A stretch of 64,000 nucleotides of DNA, taken from Cunninghamella blakesleeana (lineage: Eukaryota > Mucoromycota > Mucoromycetes > Mucorales > Cunninghamellaceae). Below the pieces are notes generated by a model, which saw only the letters and a program-made list of their open reading frames with translations, ran no database searches and was not told the origin of the DNA. The DNA lies in NCBI GenBank assembly GCA_017871115.1, contig JAFCIZ010000007.1, forward strand, positions 1,054,001 through 1,118,000, given 5' to 3'. Shown here in pieces: positions 10,834 through 23,004 of this stretch. Position 1 is the stretch's first letter, and every line of letters starts with the position of its first letter. A program made the translations under genes and the position numbers.

Positions 10834-12654
10834 ATCGATCTTAGATATGGATGCAGCTAGTGTATTAAATCCAGTTAATGTAGAATTTTATGATGATATA
10901 CCTAATGGTGGTTATGGATGGTAATAATAAATATAGACAATATCTTTATAACATAACAATATTGTTATTCATGAAATAGTGATTATAAATTTATTTTTTT
11001 CATTTTTTTCATTAAGGTTTATAGCATTAGCTGGGTTCCTAAGTAATTTTACTCTTTTTGGTTTGGCTAGTATTTGGGGTAAAATAAAATAAAATAAAAT
11101 AAAAATTCTTTTACGACCATTATTAGTTACTTATTTTATTTCGGATACAATTATAATATGATTAGGTGTATTTTCAAAAGAATTTGCTACAGGTGTATTA
11201 GCAGGCAAAGCAACCACTACTGAATTAATGGGAGTTGGATCTGTTTCTATAGCTTGTTTAAATTTAATGACTCCTTTTAACCCAATGCTTGCTCGATTTG
11301 GTACTCATTTTATTATGATTCTTGGTACTATTTTAATGGTTGTTGGTGCTTGCACTGCTGGTTTAAGTACTGAAGTATGGCATTTATACTTGAGTCAAGG
11401 TGTAAGTGTTTATATAAAGTATATATTTATAAAATATAACCATTGTTGATTTTAATTTATTTATTTATTTCATTTTCATTTTTAGGTAACATTTGGTTGT
11501 GGTGCTTCATTAGTATATATGGTAAATAAAAATGCATTCTTATACATATATAATTTATTTATTATAAAAACTTATAATAATGCCAATGCTAATATTAATA
11601 TTTATAATTTTTTTTAAAAAAAATTAGTCGGTAGTAGCTGTCATCCCTCAGTGGTTTACAACAAAGCGTGGACAAGCTATGGGTTTATCGAGTGCTGGTA
11701 CCGGGATTGGTGGTCTTGCTTTAAGTCCTATGGTAAAAAATAAATAAAACATCTTTATATATTTATTAATAAAAAGAAAAAGTAATAGTACTCATTTTTT
11801 TTTTTTTTTAAAAAAAAAAAATTAACCATTAGGCAAGTTCATTGATTATTAAATATAATATTAAATATGCTTACCTCATTATTGGATTAATGGGAGGAGG
11901 TATTTTATTAATAGCAACTGCATTGATTCGAACAAGATTCCCTAAACCTCCTATGAATGATAAAATAAGATCACCTATTAAATTATCTATGCTTAGAGAC
12001 GTCAATTTTGTAATTTGGTTATTTGGCGCTGTAATCGCTCTTATGGGTTATTTTGCTCCTTTGTTTTATTTACCAAGTAAGTGCTCAAAATTGCAATAAT
12101 AATAGTATATTGTATGACGATAATCGAGTAACTAATCATTTTTTATGTTTATTTTAGCCTATGGTGCCTCAATTGGATTAGATTCTACTACTACATCCAA
12201 TTTAGTTGGTATTTGTTGTGCTATGAATGCAGTTGGACGATTAGTACTTGGTTGGGTAGCTGACCGTATTGGAAGATTAAACATGTATATTATTTCAAAT
12301 GTTATTGCTGGATTACTTTGTTGCATTTTATGGAAATATGCTGTTACATATGAAATCTTGTTGGCATTTTCCATTCTTTGGGGGTTCCATTGTGGTATGT
12401 ATTTTGCTTTAGCACCACCTATTACAGGCACCATTGTTGGGATTGAAAATATATCATCTGGCCTTTCTATTTTATTTGTTGCCAGTTCTATTTCAAGTGT
12501 AAGCCCATGTATTGCATCAGCTATTCAAAGTACCACACCTAATAATGGATATATTGGTGTACAAGAATTTTCTGGTTGTACTTATTTATTGGGTGCCATT
12601 ATCTGTATTATATTAAAACTTAAATTGACCAAATCATTCTTTTCTTTTATTTAA
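10541..12654 (+). CDS. MFS transporter of the monocarboxylate-transporter (MCT/Mch) type
   Basis: Predicted twelve-helix plasma-membrane carrier of the monocarboxylate porter family; fungal relatives (Mch proteins) include a riboflavin importer, so the substrate cannot be named. Exons: 10541-10730, 10845-10920, 11017-11078, 11166-11401, 11486-11521, 11628-11732, 11833-12076 and 12158-12654. They give 481 aa with all phases closing. A disordered Asn-rich N-terminus (about 65 aa) is followed by the family signature PNGGYGWFIALAGF, which starts TM1. Later come SAGTGIGGLALSPM and GRLVLGWVADRIGRLN, an MFS A-type loop in the second half. Intron 1 contains an AAT repeat and a 30-T run; its donor at 10731 is inferred from phase. 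An alternative start at the ATG (10847) in exon 2 would simply drop the disordered tail. Confidence 0.88.
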
Positions 12655-13490
12655 AAAAGCAAGTCTTTTTTTATATCTATATACATTATTTATTTTACCC
12701 TTTTTCTTTTTCTTTTCTCATTTATTAATATATATATTTATATAATTTAATTTCATTGTATTTTGCATTCCTCCTTCCTAGTTATATATATACTTGTAAA
12801 AATAAACCAATATAATAGAATTAAAAAATAAAATAAAAAAATAATAGTGATTATTATAAAAGTTCTCTCGATTAAATAAATATCCATATGCATAAATGAT
12901 CAACGTTGGTAAATGGAAGAGTTGAGTAAATAAATAAATTACTATATTTATTAAGATCCTTGATGATTGTAACTGTTTACTTTTATTTATTTATTTGTTT
13001 CATTCCCACTTGAATGCTTACTTTGAATATTTGTATACGTTTATATAGAATAGTATTTATTAATTTATTATAGTGTCTCTTTATTGTAGTAGTGTTAATA
13101 GTTAGTTGCTTAATTTTATTTATAATACCTATGTATGTTTTTTATATATTTCTTGTGTATCTTTTTTTTTTTAAAAAAAAAAAAGGTAAATGGGATGGCG
13201 TTTAAAGACAAACATATAAAGATGCTGTACTATAAATATGTTTATATAAACAATATCAAACAAGGCGTCAAAAAAGTCAAGTAGTACAACATGCTCTATA
13301 AAAGAATATAAAGAAGGCTAGTTTTTTTAAAATCCCGCTCTTTTACTTGCCTCACTCTCCTTTTAACCTTCTCTATCTGTTACTTTTACTTTTTTTCTTT
13401 TTTTCTTTCTTCTTTTTCTTTCTTTCTTTCTTTTTCTCACTCACTTTTTCTTTTTATTAAAAGGAATTAAATAAAAAATAAAAGTGATAA
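12655..13490. promoter_or_regulatory. Spacer and CT-rich promoter of the channel gene
   Basis: This 836-nt tandem spacer holds a T-then-A tract at about 13164-13185. A strongly pyrimidine-rich block (about 13325-13460, repeated CTTT/TCTTT units) ends some 30 nt before the next ATG, typical of fungal CT-rich core promoters. No gene seen. Confidence 0.45.
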
Positions 13491-16058
13491 ATGACAGAAC
13501 TAAAAACGAGCGCATCCTCTACTACAAGAGAGGCAAATGAAAGAACACAATTACTTGAAACAACAACAACATCATATAGCACTCAAGAAGTAGAACAAAC
13601 AAATGAACGTGTCATTGATATACCTTCAGACCATGAACCTACTATTCCTTTTGACCAATTAAAACATCATATTCAAGACGTTTTAATTTTTGGTAAAAAA
13701 GTATCTTCTTCCTCTTCCTCTTCTTCCTCTACTACTTCGGGCCATCGTCAAGTATCACGTTCCAATAGTAATAGTAATCGAAGTGTCAATCATCAACAAG
13801 ATACTGTTAACGAAGAATATCCATCATCAAGGTCCATTGTAAAGGATAAAGAAGAAAAAGATAGATCAACAGATCAATCATTTAAAAAAAGAGACGTGCT
13901 TGCTGGTGTCTTAAAATTTGCTACCGATCAATATATTGAACATCAAGGTCTAAGTGAACAAGTGGATGCCATTCATCAAAACCCTCATATTGATACTACT
14001 TCCAAATCACCATCTTCATCTTCATCATCACAACATCGTCAAAAACAAACATTACCTCCTCCTTCAGGTCCTTTGCCTTTATTACAACATCAACCCCAAG
14101 CTGATACTTCTGTGAATGATGTATGGGACATGGCTAAAAATGCTTCGGTATGTGCTGTGTTGGGTTTATTAAGTGAACGGCGCCAAGGGAAAATCTCAAT
14201 TACGGATGATACAGATGCTACTTTACAAAGATTGGCTTTATCTACTTTAGAGCATGGTATGAAACAAACTTCAGCAAAAGATATGTTACGTCAGGAAATG
14301 TTATTTAAACCTTTACTTGGTGATAAATCTGGTAATAAACTAAAATAAAAATAACAAGAATGTTATATATATATATATATATATATAAAATCTATCTTTA
14401 GAAAATTTCATTTTTATTAACATGGTTATTTTTATTTATTTTTTATATAAAGCTGTTCAATGGGCTGCTGAAAATAACTGTGAAATCTTTTTGAATGATG
14501 ATAATGTTAAATCCGTTATTAAGGTAACTTTTATTGATATACAATTATTAATCTAATAATGATTATTATTTTACTCATTCAAACTTTTTTTATTTTTCTT
14601 GATTTTAAATAGAAATCGTGGCTATATGGTGATATTGAATGGAGAACAAACCCAAACCATCCTTTCCATGTTTGGAACAGTGGTTCTAATGATTATACTT
14701 CTTTGAACCAAAGCGGTTGGTCCTCTGCATTTACAAAACAATTTATTTCTAGTTATTTGGCAAGATGGGCTTCTCCAAGGTATATATAAATATATAGATA
14801 TATATGGAAAAATTTACTTATCGTTCTCTTATTTTTTATATTTTTATTTTATTTTCGTTAGATACCAATGCTTGATTGGATTATTCGTTGCTATCATTTA
14901 TTTGGGATTCCATTTAGCCACTTTATCTAATGATGAATATATGAGTGCTTATATTTTTCCTTATGAATATTTTTATTATACTTTAGTTATTTCTGATCTT
15001 TTGTTAGAATCTTGGAAGGTAAAAAAAGAAGAAAGCAAGATGTACATTAATAATTGTTGGATTTAATTTATATATTAATATTTGATTTATTCTCTTTTAA
15101 TACATACTAACTGATAATAGTTCCTTTCTCACCCAATTCAAAATTTACGTCAACCATCTACTTATCTTATTATACCTACCGTTCTTTTATTGGCTGGTTC
15201 TTTTGCCTTAAGAGTTTTAGCCTTTACAGCTGAAGAATTATTAGAAACATTCCATTATTTATATATCTCATTTGTATTATTATCTATTGCAACCCCATTT
15301 ATGATTTTCCGTATGTTTATTTGGATTGATGATTTATGGTGGCCTATTTATAAGGTGAATTATATTATTCATCATTGTCTTGTTCAAAGTATTTGGGTAT
15401 TCTTCTTTGCTTTCATTGGTTTCCTTGGCTTTTTGATAGGTGTTACTGCCACTCAACGGGATGATATTACTCCATGGTCAATGCTTCAACGTTTAGTATT
15501 GGGTGTTTTATAGTAAGTTGGATCCATATATATAAATATATACATATATGGTAGATATATACTTATATATATATTTATATGTAAAAGTAAATTAATTTTA
15601 ATTGAGTATTCATTTTTATCATTATTATTTTTAATAGTACACCTGATGCTGGTGAAACATTATATTACCAAGCACCAGTAGCTAGTGGTTTATTAACAAT
15701 TTATTTATTCGTCATGATCTTCATTGTAGCTGCATTATTTATAGCTTCTTTTATCTCTACTATCTTATCACTCACGTCAAATGGATCTTCTTTTGAAAAA
15801 TTACATCAACAAATGGAAGCAAAAAGAGCTACTCGGGTTTCTCGATTTGGTGTTTTCATTCCTAATGTGGCAATTGAACTTATTGTTGGTAGCGTTGTTT
15901 GGTTGGCTAAAAAGATTCGCCCCAGTTCAAAGTTAACATGGTTAGAACAATTTAGACAAATTGTGTGGTTTATTATTTATTCTCCAATTATTTTAATAGT
16001 AGCTCTATTTGATTTTATTTATTATTTGATATTTGATCGAAAAAAAGAAGAAGCTTAA
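13491..16058 (+). CDS. Probable TRP-like vacuolar cation channel (YVC1-like)
   Basis: Exons 13491-14331, 14453-14523, 14613-14779, 14862-15018, 15121-15512 and 15638-16058 give 682 aa. The N-terminal about 280 residues are soluble, with Ser-rich runs. They are followed by a conserved-looking linker (CEIFLNDDNVKSVIKKSWLYG), then at least six hydrophobic helices: IGLFVAIIYLGFHLATL; the YFYYTLVISDLLLESW segment; YLIIPTVLLLAGSFALRVLAF; YISFVLLSIATPFMIFRMF; and IWVFFFAFIGFLGFLIGV. A pore-like loop and TM6 come next, around LVLGVLYTPDAGE. The layout matches fungal TRPY/Yvc1 channels, which release vacuolar calcium. I infer the family from topology and partial motif recall, not from a diagnostic residue. 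No ankyrin repeats seen. Confidence 0.6.
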
Positions 16059-16649
16059 TCAATAATAATAATTTAAATATGAAATAATAAAAAGTCGCAT
16101 TTTTTAAATTTTTATTTTTTCAAACGCAGTTTAAAATTAATTAAATATGAAAATGATGAATTTTTTTTTCTTTCTCTCTCCCGCTTTTCTTTTTCTTTTT
16201 CTTCCCCTTTCACAAAAAAAATATCTTTAGCCCTTCCCCTGTGATCATCATATACGTATCACACCTTTTTTTTCCCTTTTAATATATATATACTTATATA
16301 TAAAATAGTCGTTCTGATTGATAAATAGGTATAATAGTGTAAGTTGATGATTTTATTTAGATCTTTTATTTCTTTTAAATTATACTTCCTTCATCTATAA
16401 CAATGTATAAATCAATGTCATTGAAAAAAAAACCCTTTATCCTACTTTTCTTTTCAACTTATATTATTAGTTGATTTTTTTCCTTTTATACCCATGATAT
16501 AATCTATATACCTTTATATTATTGCCATGAATATTACAATTATAAATATATGATGAAATAAAATAAAGAATATTCAATTGACCAATCTATTTTTATTTTA
16601 TTTTATTTTATTTTTATTTTATTATTCATTTTCATTTCAATATAGGTAA
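16059..16649. other. Tandem intergenic spacer
   Basis: 591 nt between two plus-strand genes. It contains pyrimidine-rich tracts (16173-16210) and TTTTA repeats (16590-16625) immediately upstream of the ARF-GAP start. The sequence AATATAG just before the ATG could mark a leader intron acceptor. No coding frame seen. Confidence 0.4.
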
Positions 16650-17877
16650 ATGGCTGAATATAAACAGAAACTTTACGAAATTCAAAGACGCCCCGATAAT
16701 AAAATATGTTTTGACTGTGGTGCTCCTAATCCTCAATGGGCAAGCGTCTCTTATGGTATTTTTATTTGCCTTGATTGTTCTGGTATTCATAGATCTTTCG
16801 GTGTTCACTTAAGGTATTATAATAATAATAATAATAATAATAGTAGTAGTAGTAGTAGTAGTAAAAGATTGGAATAAAGATATATATATATATATGTAAT
16901 AAAGGCGTATTAGGTTGGGATGTTAAATATAAGTATATATATATATATATATATATATATTCCTTTATTTAGTTTTGTGAGATCTATTAGTATGGATAAA
17001 TGGTTTGATGATCAATTGAAAAAAATGGATGTAAGTAGAAAAATAAAAATAAAAATTAAAGGAATGGATGAGAAAGAGTAAATATGAAAAATCAATAAAG
17101 GAATTTTTATTTATATATTTTTATTTATATCTATGTCTATTTCTATTTTTATATATTAGATTGGTGGAAATCAAAAAGCAAGAACATTCTTTGAATCTCA
17201 ATCAGACTATTCTGCTAACATGGGTATGACTCAAAAGTATAATAGTCATTTTGCAGCATTATATCGTGACAAGGTACGTTTCTTTTTCTATCTTTTTCTT
17301 TTTTTTAAAAATAATAATAATTATAATTATAATAATAACCATAAATCATGATTAACTTATTAATACATCTATATTATTATTATTGTAAATATGCATTACA
17401 TCTATTTTTTATAGTTATCTGCTGAAGCTGAAGGACGTTCATGGACACCATCACCTAGTTCACAATCTAATAACAAACGTATACAACAATCGGCAGCATC
17501 TACTCGATCATTAAGTTCTCAACGTACAGCCTCTGCAACGTCGTTATCCGGATTACAACGCTCTTCTGTTGGTAGAAATTCACCCACTTCTTTTGGATCC
17601 AATGGCAGTGGATTTGGAAGTGATACACTTTCAACAAATAATGGTGGTGGTTTAGTTGGTACAGATAAAGCTAGAAGTGAAACTTATTTTGCAAAATTAG
17701 GTGAAGAAAATGATAGACGACCCGAGTAAGTTTAATATGAAGATATCAAACATATATAACTATACATATATATCTTACTATTTTATTTCATTTTTTTTTT
17801 TTTTTAAAAATAGTCATTTACCTCCAAATCAAGGTGGCAAATATACTGGATTTGGAAATCCTGCTTGTAAGTTAAAA

Positions 17878-17939
<62 letters not shown>

Positions 17940-18688
17940 AATCCATTTTTTCGAATATATAAATATATTTATATGTATTTTTCTTTTCTATATTTTTTAG
18001 TCGAAAACCAAAATTCAAATCATAATAATAATACTTTAGATGTGAATGATATAATCAATGATCCTATGCAAGCTTTAACCAAAGGCTGGTCATTATTATC
18101 TACTGGAGTTGGTGAATTAAGTAAAGTAGCTGCTGAAGGTGTAAGAGTAGCTGCTCAAGGAGCTGGTCAATTTGGAAAATATGCTAATGAAAACTATGTA
18201 AAGCCCGCTCAAGATCAATTCAATGATCCTAACTTTAGAAATAACGTAAATGGCTACTTTTCTGCTGTAACTCAAAAAGTAATAATATTTTTTTTATTGT
18301 TATTTTTTAAAGAAGAAAATGAATCTAACATATTCGATCTATATATATATATATCTTTGTTTATTTCTTTTAGACACAGTCTCTTTATTCAACTGTAGAT
18401 AATAGTATTCGATCTGGATTATCACAACCTATCCGAAGCAATACCATGTCCTCTTCATCTCATACAACTATTAACGGTGATAATGATTTCTTTAATAGCA
18501 CTATTTCTTCTTTGCAACAGCAAAGCCCAGCAGGATCCCGTAGTTCATCACCAGCATTAAATGGCTATGGCAGTGCGGCTTCTTCTAACTCCCCTACCGT
18601 TCGCTCAAGAACTACTTTAAGAGAATCAACTAAAAAAACAACACCAACTAAAAAAGATAACTCTGATGATGAATGGGAAGGTTGGTAA
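16650..18688 (+). CDS. GCS1: ARF GTPase-activating protein (Gcs1/ArfGAP1 type)
   Basis: Stimulates GTP hydrolysis on ARF GTPases to control COPI coat cycling at the Golgi and post-Golgi traffic. Seven exons: 16650-16813, 16973-17030, 17160-17273, 17415-17725, 17814-17866, 18001-18278 and 18374-18688, giving 430 aa. The N-terminal ArfGAP zinc finger has the CX2CX16CX2C pattern ([20 protein letters not shown], then CLDC). The arginine finger lies in [11 protein letters not shown], split by intron 1. Then comes [11 protein letters not shown]. The middle is Ser/Asn-rich. A helical segment around [20 protein letters not shown], followed by YVKPAQ, resembles the curvature-sensing ALPS region of ArfGAP1/Gcs1. 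The protein ends in the acidic-aromatic DDEWEGW motif typical of coat binding. Confidence 0.93.
17879..17936. repeat. (CA)n(TA)n compound microsatellite in an ARF-GAP intron
   Basis: About 11 CA units followed by about 18 TA units, inside the intron between the exons ending at 17866 and starting at 18001. Likely length-variable; no effect on coding. Confidence 0.9.
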
Positions 18689-19291
18689 ATATATATATGT
18701 GCCATTCATACCTTTTCTCCCTCTCCTCTTACCATTTACTACGTATTCTACCTATTCCTCTTATTTTTTCAGACCTCTCTCCCTTTCCCCTTTTTTTATT
18801 TTCATCACATATTTCATTATTATTATTTATTTTTCTTTCCCTTTTTTATTTATTATTATTATTATTCCAATTTTTTTTATTTTATATTTTATTAATATAC
18901 TATAATATAAAAAGTAGAAAAAAAGAAAAAGAGAAAAAAAAGTCAATACCGCTTACTTATTTATTTTTTCTTTAATATATATTTATGATAATATTATTTA
19001 TTGATTACTAAAACATTGAAAATTTTGAATAGAATGAAAAATATACACTATTTAATTATAAAGAAAAATGAAGCTTATTTTAAAAAAAAAAAGAAAAAAG
19101 AAATAGAGAATTATGCATAATATATAAATTTTGTTACGATCCCACCGTTGCCTTGATAATGTTTAATATTGTAAAATATAATGAAAGAGGAGAAAGAAGA
19201 ATTAGAATATATAATTAGAGGAATATATGGATTAATGGTTTTGAACCACAATTTGGAATAAAGTATAAATATATGTTAAGTTAGCTTCTGC

Positions 19292-19327
19292 AGTTTTTGG
19301 ATTTATATACATATAGATCCAAAAACT
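19292..19327. repeat. Inverted repeat, 11-nt arms
   Basis: Arms AGTTTTTGGAT (19292-19302) and ATCCAAAAACT (19317-19327) are exact reverse complements around a 14-nt loop. It sits about 130 nt before the Tc1-like relic. It could be a hairpin or the remnant of a terminal repeat; no partner copy was found beyond the relic. Confidence 0.6.
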
Positions 19328-19460
19328 TAGTTTTGCCTTAAAGATAAAAAATGTTTCAGACTTTTCAAAATTGCATATATTTTTTATTTTTTTTATGTAA
19401 TTCAGTAATATGCTATTTTCTGATCACACTACAAACAATGAAATGATCATTCACAGGTAA

Positions 19461-19843
19461 AATTGTTGCACTAAAAAACTAAGAGCTAAAACTAAGGATA
19501 TTGCAAATGAATTCAGCGTCCATTCCGGAATCATTTCTTGTTTTTAACTTGTTTAATGGTTCAACAATATTTGAAAGAAATATAAAGGCCGAAAAAATAC
19601 TCCATCCAAAGAGATGAACGATTTATTACTAATACCGTAACAGGAAATAGTTTCAATACTCTAGTAGAAATTTCAATGGATGCTGATGAACATTGTCATG
19701 CCACCACCATAGGGATATATTTGCATGAAATTAGGTTCCATTCTGAATATATTAAAAAGCTTAGATTAGGATGGGTGAATTCTGGTATTTGGCTAGTTTT
19801 GATTTATGTATTTTCTTGTTATCAACATTATTATTGCTATTCA
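19461..19843 (+). mobile_element. Degraded Tc1/mariner transposase fragment (N-terminal HTH part)
   Basis: Two stop-free runs in different frames read like the paired HTH domain of Tc1-family transposases. The first (19461-19544) contains LRAKTKDIANEFSVHSGIIS, matching the pattern of a first HTH (T-x-x-IA-x-E-x-x-V-S). A frameshifted second run (19586-19843) begins RPKKYSIQRDERFITNTV, matching the GRPxKLSxRDER linker and start of the second HTH. It continues with TTIGIYLHEIRFHSEYIKKL, matching the T-x-R-x-x-L-H-x-x-G segment. The catalytic DDE region is not visible downstream. The element is dead: frameshifted, interrupted by stops and truncated. Family assignment is by motif order and reasonably firm. 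Confidence 0.7.
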
Positions 19844-20702
19844 TAATATAATGTATGTGTGCGTATCAAATGTAACCTTTAAATATTGAATTCATTTGAT
19901 TGTAAGTTAATTATATAACATGGAAAATATAAAATGATTGTATACTTCGTAACTACAAATTCCTACCATTGTTATAGAATAGATGGCTTTATAAAAAAAA
20001 AAAAAATCAAAAAATCAAATGGATCCTACGAATAGTTCAAATCTTGCCAAGTGGGCGTCAATAACTAAATATAACTACTATTAAAAAGAAAAGATAGGTA
20101 GGCCCCTATTGAAATACTTTTTCTTTATCTTCGTAACCACCATAGCTTTATATCATTTTAAACCAAATTATTCCATGCTTGCAATATTATATTATATTGT
20201 ATTTTTTTTATTTTTGTTAGTTTTATTTCTGCCTATAATGTTAAAGAAACATTTAATGTATATTCATTTTTTCAAGTGAATTGGAATTTAACAAAATATC
20301 TAATTGATACTATTATATAAATTATGTCTGTAATAGCTCGATAAAATTAACATTGTCCTTCTACTTGTGTTAGATATAAAGCCGTTATAGTCAGAATATA
20401 ATAAGAAAATATCATTCATACCTCATATTAAATTATAATAAAGATATAATATATATATATTAATATTGTTTCTATTTTTGGTTTTGATTTTATAATTAAA
20501 TATTCACTTACCATTTGGAGCATGGTAGAATCCAAATAATATAAAATATATTTTCAATACATATAGTCATGTTTTTCTATTCTTCTTCATGATCTGTTTG
20601 ACAATTATTTATATGTTTTATTGACATTTTCATTTCCTTTTTTTCTTCTTTACAGATTGATAATGAATCCGTATTGAGAATATTTGAGCTGGGCATTATT
20701 GC

Positions 20703-20748
<46 letters not shown>

Positions 20749-20749
20749 A
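20703..20749. repeat. (TA)n(GT)n microsatellite
   Basis: About 11 TA units run directly into about 12 GT units in intergenic DNA. Simple-sequence repeat. Confidence 0.95.
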
Positions 20750-22197
20750 TTTATCCCTTTATTACATACCATCATTCGCTGGAGTATCATATAAATAAAT
20801 ACCAATTATATAATTAAGATAGTATACTGAAATAAAAATGTGTCATTTTTTTTGTATATTGCTTGATTTATATAAAAAGACTAATGCTTTTCTTTTACGA
20901 TATTTTTTGATCAACTAAAATTGCACTTCTTCTAATTTTGGTGCATTCTTAACAAAAGTACATAAGATGTATGTAAATTGTTTAGCCTAAATGAAAGTGA
21001 TATAAGTTGTAATCAGATACTTTTACTATATATTCTTCAAGTTCATTCACAGCGATAAGATTTTGCCATCCATTTGAGATTTGATCGTTTATATATATAT
21101 ATTATAATCATTTTATGCTACTATATCTTTAGTTCAAATTCAATATATCAATAAGTTCAAGTTCAAAACATCTTTTTCCGGGTTAAAGTTAGATGGAAAA
21201 TAATAGAAATAATATAATAAAGCATTATTAAAATATAATTCACAATAAAATCTTTTCATATACATGCACATACCTTACCATTATTAGCATTTTCTTTTTC
21301 TCTTTTGACATGTATAATATTTTTTTTGGTTTCGATTTTAGTAGAAAATGATATTATATGATATTTTATAGTGTCTATATTTTATGTGTTATTTAAATAC
21401 GTGATTAATTTATTACAACGAAAATAGTTAGATAATATTGTTTATATCGCTAAGTATACATTATTATTATATCAATTATTTTAATATTTAATAATAAGGA
21501 TAAGCGAAATAACAAAACTAAGAAAAAGGAGAAAAGAGTTGGACTCTAAAAATTAATTTTTAAAATATTTTTTACAAGTATATTTTTAACTAATGATTAT
21601 ATTATTTTACTTGTAATTATAATGAAATATGTGTTAAAAAATATATATTCCTTATATAAAGAATCAATTTTTTTATACTGGAATTTAAAATATAAAAAAT
21701 CATTTAATATATACTTTTTAATGTATTTATATTATATAGATATAATAGAGAATAAAAGTGCACGGATTTCTGATTTGAACCTATTTTCACACAAAATAAA
21801 GTAAAAAATATACGCAATAATCCATCTTTACACAGTTATTTTTTTCTTTCTTTCTTTCCTATTATGATTTTCGTGGGAATGTCATTCTTTCTCTCTGAAT
21901 TATAAAAAGGTAACGTGTGGAAATAGAAATAAAAATTTTGTTCCAATGACAAATTTATATGATAAAAGGATGTAGTACACACATATATTATAGTTAAGAA
22001 TATTACAAAAAAGGAAAGTGAGAGAATATTAAAGATAAAAAATGAGAATATCATAAAAATAGTTATTATTTGGTAATAAAAAAATACACATATAAATTAT
22101 AAGTTATATAATACAACTACAAAAATAAAATAAAATAAAATATAAAAAGGGTAGATTAAAAAAAATATAAAGGATATATATATATACTAAATGGTGA

Positions 22198-23004
22198 TTA
22201 TTGATTATATCGGGGTGGAGAAGTAGGTGTTGCTGATAATTCAATTGCTTCAGTTCTTCTTGTTGAATCATCGTATTCGGGAGGAAGCGGATAAGATAAA
22301 CAAGGTTGAGAAGAGTTCATTTGTTGATGATAATGTTGTTCACTTGTATGTCTAGGTAAAGAATCAATAGGTGCCATATCTAATACTATATCTTGAACAG
22401 CCGAGTTATAGTGAGGTAATATATCATCATGTTGATTAATATTTTCTGGATCAATTTGTACTATTTCAATAATCAGAGTAATATGCCAACGTCCTGGCAC
22501 ATTTAATTGTTCTGTTAAATCATCATCTCTAGGTCTTCGTGATTGATATTTGATTTGTCTAGTTGTATCTAATACGGTCAATTCTTTTAAACAAATCTGT
22601 AAATGTTCATGAAACTACTAAATATAATATCAATATAGAGAATAAAAAATATTATTATTCATATATATATATATATATATTTCTGATCTTTCCTATTCTT
22701 TCATAAGATATATATATATAAACATATATCTATTTACCTGTCCTATTTGACGATAATAGACACTTCTTCTTCTTGATGTCCAAAAAGCAATAGATGCAGG
22801 AACTAATAGTACCATTAAAGGGTACCATAAGTTTTTTTTATCTTCAGGAGAAGATTGTTGAAGGGCAATTGAAAAAACAGCAGCACCAATTACAAAAAGT
22901 ATAGCTATTAGAAATAAATAACTATCAATCCATATTTTGGGATAAGCTTTATGTACCAGTTCCTTTATTGTATCCATCCTTTGCTGTATTGTCTCGGCTG
23001 GCAT
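22198..23004 (-). CDS. Unidentified two-TM membrane protein
   Basis: Two exons, 23004-22738 and 22614-22198, encode 227 aa. The first acceptor TAG at the junction is followed by another TAG; only use of the second keeps the frame open. Two adjacent hydrophobic helices are visible: WIDSYLFLIAILFVIGAAVF and WYPLMVLLVPASIAFW. An RRRSVYYRQIGQ basic patch follows, then a soluble domain (FHEHLQICLKELTVLD, ending in GRWHITLIIEIVQIDPE) and a Pro/Ser-rich tail with PPEY and PPRY motifs that could recruit WW-domain (Rsp5-type) ubiquitin ligases. I do not recognise the family. Divergent from the 210-aa gene to its right. Confidence 0.7.

Larger units (their letters stand above)
18689..22197. other. 3.5 kb gene-poor convergent region
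   Basis: Lies between the 3' ends of the ARF-GAP gene and a minus-strand membrane-protein gene. It begins with a pyrimidine-rich stretch (18690-18890). It contains an 11-nt inverted repeat (19292-19327), a Tc1/mariner transposase relic (19461-19843) and a TA/GT microsatellite (20703-20749), listed separately. Elsewhere I see only short frames full of stops. Confidence 0.5.

Noticed and set aside
21740..21800. tRNA-like B-box (GGTTCAAATC on the minus strand)
   Set aside because: No A-box, no cloverleaf stems and no paired acceptor ends around it; a chance match.
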